A stretch of 52,343 nucleotides of DNA, from assembly GCA_964527385.1 (NCBI GenBank), contig CAZGPZ010000002.1:1-52343 (forward strand). Reading direction: 5' to 3'. Every line of letters begins with the position of its first letter. Positions within the stretch are counted from its first letter, which is position 1. Under the pieces are notes generated by a model. It saw only the letters and a program-made list of their open reading frames with translations. It had not been told where the DNA came from and did no database searches. Both the position numbers and the translations under genes were made by a program. This document shows positions 34,484 through 43,618 of the stretch, in pieces. Source of the stretch: JANWHZ01 sp964527385 (GTDB lineage Bacteria > Patescibacteriota > Saccharimonadia > Saccharimonadales > UBA4665).

Positions 34484-34501
34484 CGTGAAGCTATACGACA
34501 T

Positions 34502-34579
34502 GGCGGATGTAGCTCAGTTGGTTAGAGCGCCAGATTGTGGCTCTGGAGGTCGTGGGTTCGAGACCCATCATTCGCCCCA
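34502..34579 (+). tRNA. tRNA-His (GUG)
   Basis: G(-1) is encoded and pairs with C73. Acceptor GCGGATG/CATTCGC, anticodon loop TTGTGGC (GUG), T-arm GTGGG-TTCGAGA-CCCAT, encoded CCA. Confidence 0.94.
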
Positions 34580-34592
34580 AGATCGCATAGAT

Positions 34593-34622
34593 AAAGCAGC
34601 CTGTTTTAAGGGCTGCTTTTTG
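34593..34622 (+). terminator. Terminator of tRNA-His
   Basis: AAAGCAGCC pairs with GGCTGCTTT, followed by T residues. Confidence 0.85.
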
Positions 34623-34647
34623 CTATACTACTACCGAAGGGGAACAG

Positions 34648-36507
34648 ATGAAAAAAGTCATTCGGAAAATCTTTGGTTTGGTGCGCTCTTACAAATTGTT
34701 CAGTTTCGCGGTTGTGGCAGCACTCGTGGCCGCCCTCCAGCAACTCGTCAAACACCAAACCGCTAGCAACTGGATATTGGCTGGGGCTTCAATCATCGCG
34801 CTGCTCCCACTCGCCTCGCGCATGATAAAAGACCTTCGCGATGGCAAGTACGGCGTCGACATTTTGGCAGCCTTGGCTATCGGCACGTCAGTCGTGTTGC
34901 AGCAATATTGGGCGGCAATCATTATCGTCATCATGCTTACCGGCGGCGAATCGCTGGAAACGTTTGCTTCCCGGCGAGCCCGCAGCGAACTGCGCGAGCT
35001 CCTCAAGCGCGCGCCGCAACTCGCGCACATCACCCGCAAGGGCAAAGTCGCCGACGTTCGCGCTAGCGAGGTTGCCGAGAATGACAAGATTATTATCAAG
35101 CCAGGGGAAGTCGTGCCGGTCGATGCGGTGATTACTGATGGAACCGGCAGCTTCGACGAAGCTAGTTTGACTGGCGAAAGTTTGCCACAAGCAAAAGGCG
35201 TCGGCGACAATATCCTCAGCGGCTCCGTCAATATCGATGGCCTCATCACCGCCCAGGCCGTCCATACTGCATCGGATAGCCAATACCAGCAAATTATCCG
35301 GCTGGTCGAAGCCGCGGCAGACAACCCCGCTACGTTTGTCCGCCTGGCAGATCGGTACAGCATTCCCTTCACCGTTGTTGCACTGGCAATTGGCGGCGTC
35401 GCGTGGATACTGTCGCACCAGCCGATCCGTTTCTTGGAAGTCATCGTGGTCGCGACCCCTTGCCCGCTCATCCTTGCCACGCCCATCGCGCTCATCGCCG
35501 GCATGAGCCGGGCTGCGCGTGACGGTATTATTATCAAGACCGGCACGGCATTGGAAAAGCTTGCCCAAGCCAAAACCTTCGCGTTCGACAAAACCGGCAC
35601 GCTTACCTACGGAGCACCCGCTTTCGACGCCGTGACATCTTTTAGCCCGTACAAGAAAGCTGACGTCTTGGCATATGCCGCCGCTTTGGAACACGGCTCG
35701 AACCATGTGCTTGCCGCTGCCATCATCAACGAGGCGGCGCGCCAGAAGTTGAAATTACCGAAAACTAAGCATATCCGTGAGATTGCCGGGCGTGGCTTGG
35801 AAGCCCACGTGCAAGGCAAGGACATTGTCGTCGGCCGCTATAGCCTGCTTGAAGAAAATGGCGTTGCAATGCCCGCCCATTTCAAACATGCAAGCGTGGC
35901 GCAAACGGCAACCCACATCGCCATCAGCGGCAAGCTGGCTGGGTACATTACCTTCAAGGACCAGGCGCGCAAAGACGCTAAAGCCACACTGGATCAACTT
36001 CGGAAGCTTGGCATCAAGCATATGATGATGGTCACCGGCGATAACCTTGCAACTGCACGGGCAATTGCCAACCAGCTCGGTATCAAGCAAGTGATCGCCG
36101 GCACCCTGCCCGGCGACAAACTGCGCGCCATAGAGAATGCTGAGGACCGCCCACTGGCTTTCGTCGGCGATGGCGTCAACGACGCCCCGGTACTAACCGC
36201 GGCTGACGTCGGCATCGCGCTGGGCGCCCGTGGCAGCACCGCCGCGAGCGAATCGGCCGATATCGTCATCATGAAGGATGACATAAGCCTCGTCGTGCGC
36301 GCCCTGGCTTTGTCACGCCGCTCATTCCGGGTCGCTTCGGAGAGCATCATCGTCGGCATCGGCCTAAGCATTGCCTTGATGCTCGTGTTCTCCACCGGCA
36401 GGTTCTCGCCCGTAACCGGCGCGATCACCCAGGAAGCCGTCGATGTTATTGTTATCTTCAACGCCTTGCGAGCCCATACGCCAGGGCGGACGCGCCGGTC
36501 GCGCTAG
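34648..36507 (+). CDS. P1B-type heavy-metal P-type ATPase
   Basis: 619 residues. Actuator domain SLTGESLP (TGES), membrane metal-site motif TPCPLI (Thr270-Cys272) instead of the usual CPC, phosphorylation site FAFDKTGTL (Asp314), and GDGVNDAP in the hinge. There is no N-terminal metal-binding domain. The HP dipeptide region reads EHGSNHVLA. TPC-type pumps export divalent metals; which metal is unknown. GAAGGGGAA gives a Shine-Dalgarno. The stop overlaps that of the next, convergent gene by 3-4 bases. Confidence 0.92.
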   Translation: MKKVIRKIFGLVRSYKLFSFAVVAALVAALQQLVKHQTASNWILAGASIIALLPLASRMIKDLRDGKYGVDILAALAIGTSVVLQQYWAAIIIVIMLTGGESLETFASRRARSELRELLKRAPQLAHITRKGKVADVRASEVAENDKIIIKPGEVVPVDAVITDGTGSFDEASLTGESLPQAKGVGDNILSGSVNIDGLITAQAVHTASDSQYQQIIRLVEAAADNPATFVRLADRYSIPFTVVALAIGGVAWILSHQPIRFLEVIVVATPCPLILATPIALIAGMSRAARDGIIIKTGTALEKLAQAKTFAFDKTGTLTYGAPAFDAVTSFSPYKKADVLAYAAALEHGSNHVLAAAIINEAARQKLKLPKTKHIREIAGRGLEAHVQGKDIVVGRYSLLEENGVAMPAHFKHASVAQTATHIAISGKLAGYITFKDQARKDAKATLDQLRKLGIKHMMMVTGDNLATARAIANQLGIKQVIAGTLPGDKLRAIENAEDRPLAFVGDGVNDAPVLTAADVGIALGARGSTAASESADIVIMKDDISLVVRALALSRRSFRVASESIIVGIGLSIALMLVFSTGRFSPVTGAITQEAVDVIVIFNALRAHTPGRTRRSR

Positions 36508-37139
36508 TGCATCAAATTCAAGCTGAACGCGACGAGTAGTGGCACCAGTAAGTTGTCCAGCCCACGCACGCCGGCATTCTCAATTACCGTTACTGCTACT
36601 GCCAGCGGCAGGAACCAGATATTGAACGCTGCTGGCGTGAAAAGCGCGTACGCGTTCAGAATCGCTAGCGACAAGATAAGGAACGTTACCGTTCCAACCA
36701 AGCTTTTACGGGCGCCAAACACGTGGTACTGGGTCCGGCGGCCGAACTTCGTGCCNNNNNNNNNNACAGCCGCAGATCCATCCGCCAAGCTAATATGGAA
36801 CAGCGCTGCCAAATAAACCCAACCATTGTTGGCCGCGTACGCCAATATGCCCACAGACGCCGCGAAAAATACTTCTCCCAATGTGGGGCGCTGGACACTA
36901 TGAATTGCTTTGAAAACTTTGAAATATTGCGACAATGAGACAACCGCGACGAATGCCACGCTCAAGCCGACGATTTGGTTGCGGCTGAGGAAAAGCGGCC
37001 AGAACGCTACGAAGGTGCCGACCGAAATATGCACGAATTTGCGCATGTATTCGGGGTGGATGCGGAATAGCCGCCACAATAGCTCCGATAAACAAAGCAA
37101 CACGAATACCGCCAGGACCGTGATCGCGAGAGCAAACAT
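36504..37139 (-). CDS. Dolichol/phytol kinase-like CTP-transferase family membrane protein (contains gap)
   Basis: About 211 residues with six or seven membrane helices. MRKFVHISVGTF and SLADGSAA...GTKFG match the conserved motifs of the dolichol kinase/phytol kinase/CDP-diglyceride synthetase-like family, which phosphorylate isoprenoid alcohols. Ten unknown bases (36756-36765) interrupt the SLADG...GTKFG active-site segment, so its exact length is unknown. The ATG at 37139 lies 8 bases after TACAAT. Confidence 0.78.
   Translation of the reverse strand: MFALAITVLAVFVLLCLSELLWRLFRIHPEYMRKFVHISVGTFVAFWPLFLSRNQIVGLSVAFVAVVSLSQYFKVFKAIHSVQRPTLGEVFFAASVGILAYAANNGWVYLAALFHISLADGSAAXXXXGTKFGRRTQYHVFGARKSLVGTVTFLILSLAILNAYALFTPAAFNIWFLPLAVAVTVIENAGVRGLDNLLVPLLVAFSLNLMH
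36756..36765. other. Assembly gap (10 N)
   Basis: Ten unknown bases within the kinase-like gene; the frame continues across it as given. Confidence 1.
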
Positions 37140-37147
37140 CAACCCTT

Positions 37148-37153
37148 ATTGTA
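37148..37153 (-). promoter_or_regulatory. -10 hexamer of the kinase-like gene
   Basis: TACAAT on the minus strand, preceded by TG, ends 8 bases before the ATG at 37139. Confidence 0.4.
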
Positions 37154-37167
37154 CACGCAAGCAGTAC

Positions 37168-37872
37168 CTACAACTGACCAGTATCGAGCGCCGGGTAAGC
37201 AATGCCTTCGAGTTTCACGCCTTCAGCGTAGGCGAACCGGTCCCTGCCGTCGCCACTCAGCACGATCATGTGGGCCTGCCGTTCAACGCCTTCGCCGTCA
37301 CGGACAAGCACGATGCCCGCTTCGGGCAGGCAGCCGGTGTACAGGGCGCCTTCAAGCCGGCGCGGATCGTGCTCGTAATCCACCGCGCTACCCTTGGCGG
37401 TGAACCCCGGGCAATTTTCATTCGCGGCCAAGACCAAGCTGCCGCCGCCTAATATATTGCGTATTTCGATCAGGAAGCGCATTCTTTCGACGGTATATGC
37501 CCGCCAGGCTTTGCGCCCGTCCTTCACGTCATAATGGCACTGATCCCTGAGGAATGCCACCCTGCCCATAAGCTGTTCCCGGTCGGCAATGTATGGTTCG
37601 AGCACCATGCCCCCCACATACAACGGCGCGCCGTCGAGCATGCTCTTGATAGAGCTAATACGCCGGAGCGTTGCCGCGCGCCGGTCGCCTGCTTGCTCGG
37701 CTTCTTCAAGGAGCCCCTGCAAACTGACATACGCTAGGCGCAACATTGCTGATGCCGTTTCTTCCGGCGGCCGCTCCTGGCCTTCAGGCCCGATATGTTG
37801 GTTTGAATAGAGCAAACTTCCCCCGTTATTCTGCCGCCCCGGCAATGTGGGCAGGCGGCCTTGATACAACAC
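37168..37872 (-). CDS. Hypothetical protein, paralogue of the gene upstream
   Basis: Up to 234 residues, soluble, no known family recognised. Its C-terminal part (YEHDPRRLEGALYTGCLPEA, then GIVLVRDGEGVERQ) aligns with that of the neighbour (YDPRRLVKARFAGGD...GEIYLQAPGDCVRVV), so the two are tandem paralogues. The start is uncertain: GTG at 37872 lies inside the upstream gene, while GGGGGAAG just after that gene's stop would favour a later start near 37815. Confidence 0.6.
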   Translation of the reverse strand: MLYQGRLPTLPGRQNNGGSLLYSNQHIGPEGQERPPEETASAMLRLAYVSLQGLLEEAEQAGDRRAATLRRISSIKSMLDGAPLYVGGMVLEPYIADREQLMGRVAFLRDQCHYDVKDGRKAWRAYTVERMRFLIEIRNILGGGSLVLAANENCPGFTAKGSAVDYEHDPRRLEGALYTGCLPEAGIVLVRDGEGVERQAHMIVLSGDGRDRFAYAEGVKLEGIAYPALDTGQL

Positions 37873-38467
37873 TGGTAATACGTGCCAGATCCGTCACTGA
37901 ACCGTCCTGTTCCGCCCAAAATAATGGCACAACCCGTACGCAGTCGCCGGGTGCTTGGAGATATATTTCACCAGCTAGCAAATCGCCGCCGGCAAACCGG
38001 GCCTTCACCAAACGCCGCGGGTCATAGCCGGGAACGGCAGCGTGGCCATATGCCGCAAACCCTGGCTGGTCGTGCCGCGCTTTGACGCCTAGTTCCGCGC
38101 CCGCCAGTAGCGCACCCAGCGCGTCCTCGTGCCGCATGGTATCTTCAGCGAGTTTACTGGCCGCGATGCTGCGTCTGGCCGTCTCACGGTCTTGCATCTC
38201 CGTCCAATCGTCAAATTCCGGGAGGAAATCCGCCAACCGCATCCCCTGCTCAGTCACCGTGCTCGCAGCCATCTGGTTCCATGTCTCCAGCCCCATCGTC
38301 CCGGCATACTGCGCCAAGCGCTCCGCCTTGCCCGACAAAGCCAGGTCTTCCCGAAGCTCGACGAACGCCGCCCTGAACCTCGCCAAAATCTGCGCGGCAG
38401 GGTCGTTTTCGTTGCCCCTTGCTTGTCTTATGATGTCCCCTATCCCGATCACGGGCACCTCCGGCAA
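37826..38467 (-). CDS. Hypothetical protein, paralogue of the gene downstream
   Basis: 213 residues, mostly helical in the first half, with a beta-rich C-terminal domain shared with the preceding entry. No family recognised. The likely start is TTG at 38467 or GTG 9-15 bases later; a TACATT hexamer lies just before. It appears to form an operon with its paralogue. Confidence 0.6.
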   Translation of the reverse strand: MPEVPVIGIGDIIRQARGNENDPAAQILARFRAAFVELREDLALSGKAERLAQYAGTMGLETWNQMAASTVTEQGMRLADFLPEFDDWTEMQDRETARRSIAASKLAEDTMRHEDALGALLAGAELGVKARHDQPGFAAYGHAAVPGYDPRRLVKARFAGGDLLAGEIYLQAPGDCVRVVPLFWAEQDGSVTDLARITSVVSRPPAHIAGAAE

Positions 38468-38606
38468 TAATGTATCTGTATATATTACTCATAACATGTT
38501 ACCGTATATACTGCAATGTGAGAAATAACACAGAGGGGCTTGGGCGGCCAAAAACCTACCACGAGCGGGTGTTATCTGTTACAATGTGTGCTGCTTGATA
38601 ATGCTA

Positions 38607-38683
38607 CGGGGATTAGCGCAGCTTGGTAGCGCGCGGCGTTCGGGACGCCGAGGTCGTGGGTTCAAATCCCGCATCCCCGACCA
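38607..38683 (+). tRNA. tRNA-Pro (CGG)
   Basis: 77 bases. Acceptor CGGGGAT/ATCCCCG, anticodon stem CGGCG/CGCCG with loop TTCGGGA (CGG), T-arm GTGGG-TTCAAAT-CCCGC, A73 and encoded CCA. A broken copy of its 3' end lies about 230 bases downstream. Confidence 0.95.
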
Positions 38684-38685
38684 AA

Positions 38686-38724
38686 GAAGCAGGACGCACC
38701 CTTGTGGTTCGTCCTGCTTCTTTT
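38686..38724 (+). terminator. Terminator of tRNA-Pro(CGG)
   Basis: GAAGCAGGACG pairs with CGTCCTGCTTC, followed by TTTTATTT. Confidence 0.88.
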
Positions 38725-38750
38725 ATTTGGTTGCCGTATTTGGACACACG

Positions 38751-38788
38751 ACCGATAGGCTTAAACAGCTAGTGGCTGTTTAAGTTTT
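38751..38788 (-). repeat. 38-base palindromic element, copy 1
   Basis: Its centre is a near-perfect palindrome (CTTAAACAGC...GCTGTTTAAG). On the minus strand it differs by one base in 38 from 45973-46010 on the plus strand, so the two copies form an inverted pair 7.2 kb apart. Confidence 0.85.
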
Positions 38789-38837
38789 CCGAGCTTGGCC
38801 ATTTCTGGAGGCAAAGCCGAAGAAATGCATTACTAGA

Positions 38838-38924
38838 GTGGGTTCGTGGAGCGAGGACGCGCGCAGGAATATATTCCGGGCACGCCGCAGCGGAAAAGGC
38901 CGAAGACCGCTAATCCCGCATCCC
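38838..38924 (+). repeat. T-loop-interrupted tRNA-Pro(CGG) 3' fragment
   Basis: GTGGGTTCG (T-arm 5' half) at 38838-38846, a 65-base insert with the hairpin GCAGGAATATATTCC, then AATCCCGCATCCC (T-stem 3' strand and acceptor) at 38912-38924. The insert matches the one at 44155-44220 at roughly 80% identity. Confidence 0.8.
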
Positions 38925-39028
38925 AACTACCGGCAAACTGCCCTTGCCTGTGGCGGGTCATGGGTTTGTGCGTTATGCTACTGACCATATACAACAAGCA
39001 TGGCATGATAAGTTATGTAGGAGCACCC

Positions 39029-39550
39029 ATGGGAGAAAGAACTCGTTCGAACAGCAATCTGGCACCACGTTTGCCAGAAGGAGCCACCTCTGTTGCATAT
39101 GAAGCAGATTTGGACGGCAGGCATGCCGTAGTCACCTACCACGCCATGCCCGTGTCATCAATGAGGACCGAGCGTGCGCGAGCTTATTTCCAGGCTATGG
39201 CCGACCCGCATGAGCTGTACGCGCTGAAAGCCGCGCTTGTGCTGGGACAAACACGCCCGAACGCCCCAGTAACCAAGTACATTGTCTGGGCGGATAGCCC
39301 CGATGCGCTCGACCCGGCGCTACTTGGCCAAGTAGCCCGGCCACAGTCAATCCTAGCCGATATGAGCTCAGAGCTAGTCAGAACCGAAAGTGGCCGGCTC
39401 GCCCGGGATCTGATCGTCGGCGTACGCGGCGAGCATAACATCAGCGAAGCACTGGACTTTGCAGCCGTCTTGAACATTGCCACGAACCAAGGATTCAACG
39501 GCCTAAGGACAGAGCTCGTCAACCCTGACAGCACGCGCACCCCGCTTTAA
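39029..39550 (+). CDS. Hypothetical protein
   Basis: 173 residues, soluble, no recognised family. The ATG at 39029 has TAGGAG 5 bases upstream, which rules out longer forms running back into the repeat region. It is the first of several orphan genes around prs (see 39604, 41982, 43068, 43619). Confidence 0.65.
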   Translation: MGERTRSNSNLAPRLPEGATSVAYEADLDGRHAVVTYHAMPVSSMRTERARAYFQAMADPHELYALKAALVLGQTRPNAPVTKYIVWADSPDALDPALLGQVARPQSILADMSSELVRTESGRLARDLIVGVRGEHNISEALDFAAVLNIATNQGFNGLRTELVNPDSTRTPL

Positions 39551-39568
39551 AGCGTTAGACAGAGGCCG

Positions 39569-39597
39569 TTGACAAATTATAACGCTTATAGTAATAT
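39569..39597 (+). promoter_or_regulatory. Consensus promoter (TTGACA-17-TAATAT)
   Basis: TTGACA at 39569-39574, a 17-base spacer and TAATAT at 39592-39597, ending 6 bases before the ATG at 39604. It is the best sigma-70-like promoter in the window, and it places +1 at the start codon. Confidence 0.7.
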
Positions 39598-39603
39598 ATG
39601 TTT

Positions 39604-40227
39604 ATGAGTTTTTTGCGGCGCGATCAGTACCCGGCCGGTGGCAAGCGGGCAACTATCAGGTTCCCCGACCTGCTGCATGGCATGGTTGAGTTTGGAGCCA
39701 GGCGGTACTCTGCCAGCGAGGTCAACCGTGAAGCATGGGCGGACTTTTTGCGGACCGGACAGCCGGCAGAAATAGCCATTTCGGTTGCTGACGGGACACT
39801 GGTATGCAGTACTGGCAAGCGAAGACCGTCTAGTATCAACCTGAAACCGCACGATGATTTTATCAAGGATTATGTCACGGCAAGCATCAGTGGCAACGGC
39901 GCCGGGCGCGCTATCATCATTGGCACCGAGCCTTCCGACCAAGGCTCCAGTTTGCTAGTTGCCGAGCAGTTCGTACAGTTCTTGCTTGGCGCTGGCATCG
40001 AACCGGAGGCACGTCTCAGGTTATATGATTCGGGTGCCGATGATTATACCACGCCGCCTTCGTATGCTATGGATGTCCCAGGTTACGACATCTATGATGG
40101 GCCGATAGGCGATTTTGTCCCGGTCCCTTTGACGCCCGAGGCGGCAAACGAACAAGCCATGGGAATTTTAGCGCTCCAGCACGCCGGCCAGCAAACGAGC
40201 GCGGCGCCACGTGAGCTACCGGACTAG
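39604..40227 (+). CDS. Hypothetical protein
   Basis: 207 residues, soluble. No family recognised; C terminus rich in Ala, Gln and Pro. An ATG at 39598 directly abuts the -10 hexamer and is less likely than 39604. It converges on prs with a 9-base gap. Confidence 0.65.
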   Translation: MSFLRRDQYPAGGKRATIRFPDLLHGMVEFGARRYSASEVNREAWADFLRTGQPAEIAISVADGTLVCSTGKRRPSSINLKPHDDFIKDYVTASISGNGAGRAIIIGTEPSDQGSSLLVAEQFVQFLLGAGIEPEARLRLYDSGADDYTTPPSYAMDVPGYDIYDGPIGDFVPVPLTPEAANEQAMGILALQHAGQQTSAAPRELPD

Positions 40228-40236
40228 GCGCCGTGG

Positions 40237-41202
40237 CTAATACTGATTAGCACCGCCAAACAGTGCCGAAACCGAACGCTTTTCGTATACCGCGAGGATG
40301 GCATCGGCGACGAGTGGCGCGATGCTCACCTGGGTGATTTTCTTCGAAACGTTCGCCGGCAGCGGCACCGTATCCGTGACGAGCACGCTAGAAAAGCTTG
40401 ACGCATCTATCCGCTCCATCGCCGGGTTGGAAAATATGCCGTGGGTTGCGACGCCCAGCACTTTCTTGGCACCGCGCGCTTTCAAAAGGTCGGCCGCAGC
40501 ACAAAGCGTGCCCGCCGTATCGACCAAATCGTCTATTATCACGCAAGTCTTGCCCGCCACATCGCCGATAAGGTACTTCGCTTCGACAGTATTGTGCTTG
40601 ATGGTCGAGCGCTGTTTGTGGATGATCGCGATCCCGCATTGCAGCGCATTGCTGTAGCGCTCGGCAGACTTCACCCGCCCGGCGTCCGGCGCGACGATAA
40701 CCAAGCCGCGCTTCGGCAATGCACTCAATCCTTCCAATAGGGTCGGCATGGCAATCAAATGGTCGAACGGACCGTCGAAGAAGCCTTGCGCCTGCCCAGA
40801 GTGCAGGTCGACCGTCATGATGCGGCTGGCGCCGGCGTTCGCTAATATATCAACTACCAGCCGCGCAGTGATCGGCTCCCGCCCTGCAGATTTGCGATCT
40901 TGGCGAGCATACCCAAGCAGCGGGCACACCGCCGTGATCGACGCAGCCGATGCCCGCTTGGCAGCATCGATCATTATTGCCTGCTCCATAATCGCTTCGT
41001 TCACGTTGCCGGCATGGGATTGCAGGATAAACACGTCAGCGCCACGAATCGTTTCATTGACTCGGCAGCTGATCTCACCATTCGCGAAGGTGCCGAGCGA
41101 CACGTCGCAGAGTTGGATACCCAACTTTTCGGCGATGCCCTGGGCTAGCGCCGGGTGCGCCCTCCCGCTCAAGAGATGTAACCGCCTCGCTGGTCCTGTC
41201 AT
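40237..41202 (-). CDS. prs: Ribose-phosphate pyrophosphokinase
   Basis: 321 residues. It makes PRPP from ribose 5-phosphate and ATP for nucleotide and amino-acid synthesis. Conserved motifs include FANGEISCRVNETIRGADV, YARQDRKSAGREPITARLV, TVDLHSGQAQGFFDGP and the PRPP-binding CVIIDDLVDTAGTL. The start at 41202 lies 8 bases after TACACT (preceded by TGTGG). Confidence 0.97.
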   Translation of the reverse strand: MTGPARRLHLLSGRAHPALAQGIAEKLGIQLCDVSLGTFANGEISCRVNETIRGADVFILQSHAGNVNEAIMEQAIMIDAAKRASAASITAVCPLLGYARQDRKSAGREPITARLVVDILANAGASRIMTVDLHSGQAQGFFDGPFDHLIAMPTLLEGLSALPKRGLVIVAPDAGRVKSAERYSNALQCGIAIIHKQRSTIKHNTVEAKYLIGDVAGKTCVIIDDLVDTAGTLCAAADLLKARGAKKVLGVATHGIFSNPAMERIDASSFSSVLVTDTVPLPANVSKKITQVSIAPLVADAILAVYEKRSVSALFGGANQY

Positions 41203-41210
41203 CTAGCTGC

Positions 41211-41216
41211 AGTGTA
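41211..41216 (-). promoter_or_regulatory. -10 hexamer of prs
   Basis: TACACT with an upstream TGTGG, on the minus strand, 8 bases from the ATG at 41202. Confidence 0.45.
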
Positions 41217-41295
41217 CCACACTCACCTGCAACCAGCAGCCGGGCACTGCCCGCCAGTACCGGTTTGCTGCTGGTAATGCATAGATCAAACTTGT

Positions 41296-41301
41296 TACCA
41301 T
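41296..41301 (+). promoter_or_regulatory. -10 hexamer of the 41309 gene
   Basis: TACCAT ends 7 bases before the ATG at 41309. Confidence 0.4.
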
Positions 41302-41308
41302 GGATGCA

Positions 41309-41848
41309 ATGAACATACTGCGCAAGCTTGTTTTTTGTGCTGCGTGCATCGGAACATGTGGCATGCTGTGGCTCGTCGCGCCGGGCGCTTGGGCGCACGA
41401 GCTTGAGACGGACGGGACGATTTCAGGCATTTTGCACTTCGAGCCCGACGACTCGCCGACTAGCGGCGTGCCGGTATCGTTTATCCTGTTCATGAATGAT
41501 TCAGCTGGGCACTTTTCACTTGCAAAATGTGACTGCGCTGTTACAGCCATAGAAAATGGCAAGGTAGTGGCTACCACGCCGCTCAAGCCGGACACGCAGT
41601 CATTTCCAAGCGGGACCATCACGTTCCCTAGGGCAGGAACGTATGAATTAATTGTCCATGGAACACCAAAAGTAGTGGGCGCATTCCAACCTTTCACGCT
41701 GCACTACTCGGAAGCTGTCGCGCAAGGACCCGCTACCGGTCCCGTATCGGCAACAACCATGGTACTACTTGGCTCAGCGGTCGTAATAGCTTCGGCATCC
41801 CTTGGCGCGTGTTGGCTCCAGTTCCGGTCGAACAAACACAATGAATAA
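41309..41848 (+). CDS. Exported membrane-anchored protein, YtkA/CopC-like
   Basis: 179 residues. A signal peptide ends PGAWA, so the mature protein begins HELETDG with an N-terminal His. A beta-sandwich of about 110 residues is followed by a C-terminal membrane helix (about 150-170). The His start and fold resemble YtkA-like or CopC-type copper-binding domains, but the similarity is weak and function is not established. Confidence 0.65.
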   Translation: MNILRKLVFCAACIGTCGMLWLVAPGAWAHELETDGTISGILHFEPDDSPTSGVPVSFILFMNDSAGHFSLAKCDCAVTAIENGKVVATTPLKPDTQSFPSGTITFPRAGTYELIVHGTPKVVGAFQPFTLHYSEAVAQGPATGPVSATTMVLLGSAVVIASASLGACWLQFRSNKHNE

Positions 41849-41981
41849 TTATAGAAATGCGCGAACTATCCAGTGAGCAATCTAGTGCTAGCATGATTGT
41901 CGCAATCTTTGCCTCAAATATTTCCGCCCCGTAGCAACTTGATTAAATGCTGGTATCATTGTATCCTTCATTGATCCGATT

Positions 41982-43025
41982 ATGGGACACAAAAATTTTG
42001 AATTCCCTGGGCTGATAAACCAAGCCGGCGACCAACTGCCCTCGCAGCCGCCAACGATGGCTGAATATGTGAAATATTACGCGGGGTTGCAGCCCGAGCA
42101 ACAGCGTGACCAGTGGCTCTCAGGTGACTACCTGCTTGCATTCCCTTCGGTCGCCCAGTATCTGCTGTCGCCGGACGGCTTGGCGTCAAACCCACCGGAA
42201 ACACGGGCGCAGTTTTTCGGCGCGGCAGTCCAGGCGCTTGGGCTCTACAGGCACAGCAAGCCGGGCAGGCTTCACGTCGGGCAAGCCCCGCCACCGTACA
42301 TACCCGCAGGAACCATGAGCTATAACACCGTAACCCATAAGAGGGCATCAACCAACGACCAACGCAACCTGCCGAATACGGTCGATAATTTGTTCCGGGT
42401 TGACTTTGCCGGCGTCGTAATGCTTGGCTTCAGCCTGCCGGACAGTGATGCTGCCATGCAAGCTTTCATGGGTATCTTTGCCCAAAAAGAACCAGGCTCA
42501 CGGCAAAGTTTCGAGGCAACATTATGCATGCTCCTTGCCAAAGATTCTCCGGCAAGCAAGTGGGTAAAGGATAACGGGCTTGACGCCGCTTCGGGCAAAG
42601 ATTGGGATCATGAATACGCGACATTCGTGCTGAATTTTCCAGGCAACGTCATTCGTCCCGACCGAATACAGCCAAACCTCCCGCCGCCAGTCATAACCAT
42701 GCCGAACTCGCATACGGAATACAGCGAAACAACCATGCGCGTTTTCTTGCGCTATGCTGTGGAATATTCACAGAGATTGCCAATGACGCCCGGCAGAGGG
42801 GCAAAGCTCAAGTACTTTTTTGGCTGCCTGCGCTATATGCCTGGGCTCATGCGAAATTTCGACGACCAGATGTCGGTACTAGCTCTCATCGGCGCTATAG
42901 ACCCACCATCGGACGAAGATTCTTCGAGCAAGCTGACGAACGCCCAAGAATACCTGCGCAACTACCGCAAATCCAAGCCGTATTTCCGCTGGTACGACCC
43001 TGCCGTCAAGCAGCTGCTTAGCTAA
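41982..43025 (+). CDS. Hypothetical protein
   Basis: 347 residues, soluble, no recognised motif. The start at 41982 is the first ATG; a TATCAT hexamer lies about 24 bases upstream, so the leader is short but present. Confidence 0.65.
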   Translation: MGHKNFEFPGLINQAGDQLPSQPPTMAEYVKYYAGLQPEQQRDQWLSGDYLLAFPSVAQYLLSPDGLASNPPETRAQFFGAAVQALGLYRHSKPGRLHVGQAPPPYIPAGTMSYNTVTHKRASTNDQRNLPNTVDNLFRVDFAGVVMLGFSLPDSDAAMQAFMGIFAQKEPGSRQSFEATLCMLLAKDSPASKWVKDNGLDAASGKDWDHEYATFVLNFPGNVIRPDRIQPNLPPPVITMPNSHTEYSETTMRVFLRYAVEYSQRLPMTPGRGAKLKYFFGCLRYMPGLMRNFDDQMSVLALIGAIDPPSDEDSSSKLTNAQEYLRNYRKSKPYFRWYDPAVKQLLS

Positions 43026-43067
43026 GGAAGATCGAGGGTACAGAACGCTGCGCTTTCGGTATCCAAA

Positions 43068-43484
43068 TTACCGTTCAGCGCCGTTGGCAGCACCGCCTAG
43101 CCCGTACAACAAGCCCATGTCAAGGTTGGGACGTGCGCGGCTAAATCCAAAATAAGTGGGTTCAAATGCGGCGTACAAGTCAGCCCCATCATCAGACCGG
43201 CAAATATAATATGCCGCAACCAGGTGATCGACGTTCAAGCCCAATGCCCTCATGCGGGCAAGTTTTTCACGCACGCTACCAGGCATGCAGCTCTCTGTAT
43301 CCTCAACTGCGGCCACCACGTCCCCAGCTTGCCATATTTCGCCGCGCACGCGCATTGTATCTCCTGGTGTTGGCAAAGGCCAAATGCCGAGCGTTTGAAC
43401 GCCTGCTGCCTCAGCGGGATCAATGATTGGCTCGCCGTGTTCGTCCATGTGCCTGCCAGGCCGCTCCGGATATCCCCATTCCAT
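43068..43484 (-). CDS. Hypothetical protein
   Basis: 138 residues beginning MEWGYPERPGRHMDEHGEP. No family recognised. An AGAGGTG ribosome-binding site supports the ATG at 43484 over the upstream GTG at 43493. It is divergent from the 43619 gene. Confidence 0.6.
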   Translation of the reverse strand: MEWGYPERPGRHMDEHGEPIIDPAEAAGVQTLGIWPLPTPGDTMRVRGEIWQAGDVVAAVEDTESCMPGSVREKLARMRALGLNVDHLVAAYYICRSDDGADLYAAFEPTYFGFSRARPNLDMGLLYGLGGAANGAER

Positions 43485-43618
43485 CGTAAGCACCTCTTAA
43501 ATATAGGGTTAGTATAACAACTCACCATAATTACACAAACCAGGTCATGCAATCACAGTTGTTGGTCAATTGCATTATTGGTTGCATTATAGTATTATAT
43601 GTTGAATTAAGGAGTGCT

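Noticed and set aside
34110..34500. Possible gene or att site upstream of tRNA-His
   Set aside because: Two inverted repeats are present but no tRNA fragment, open frame with start signal or known RNA was found.
34689..35600. 303-codon open frame antisense to the metal ATPase
   Set aside because: It mirrors the ATPase codons; composition and lack of motifs mark it as a shadow.
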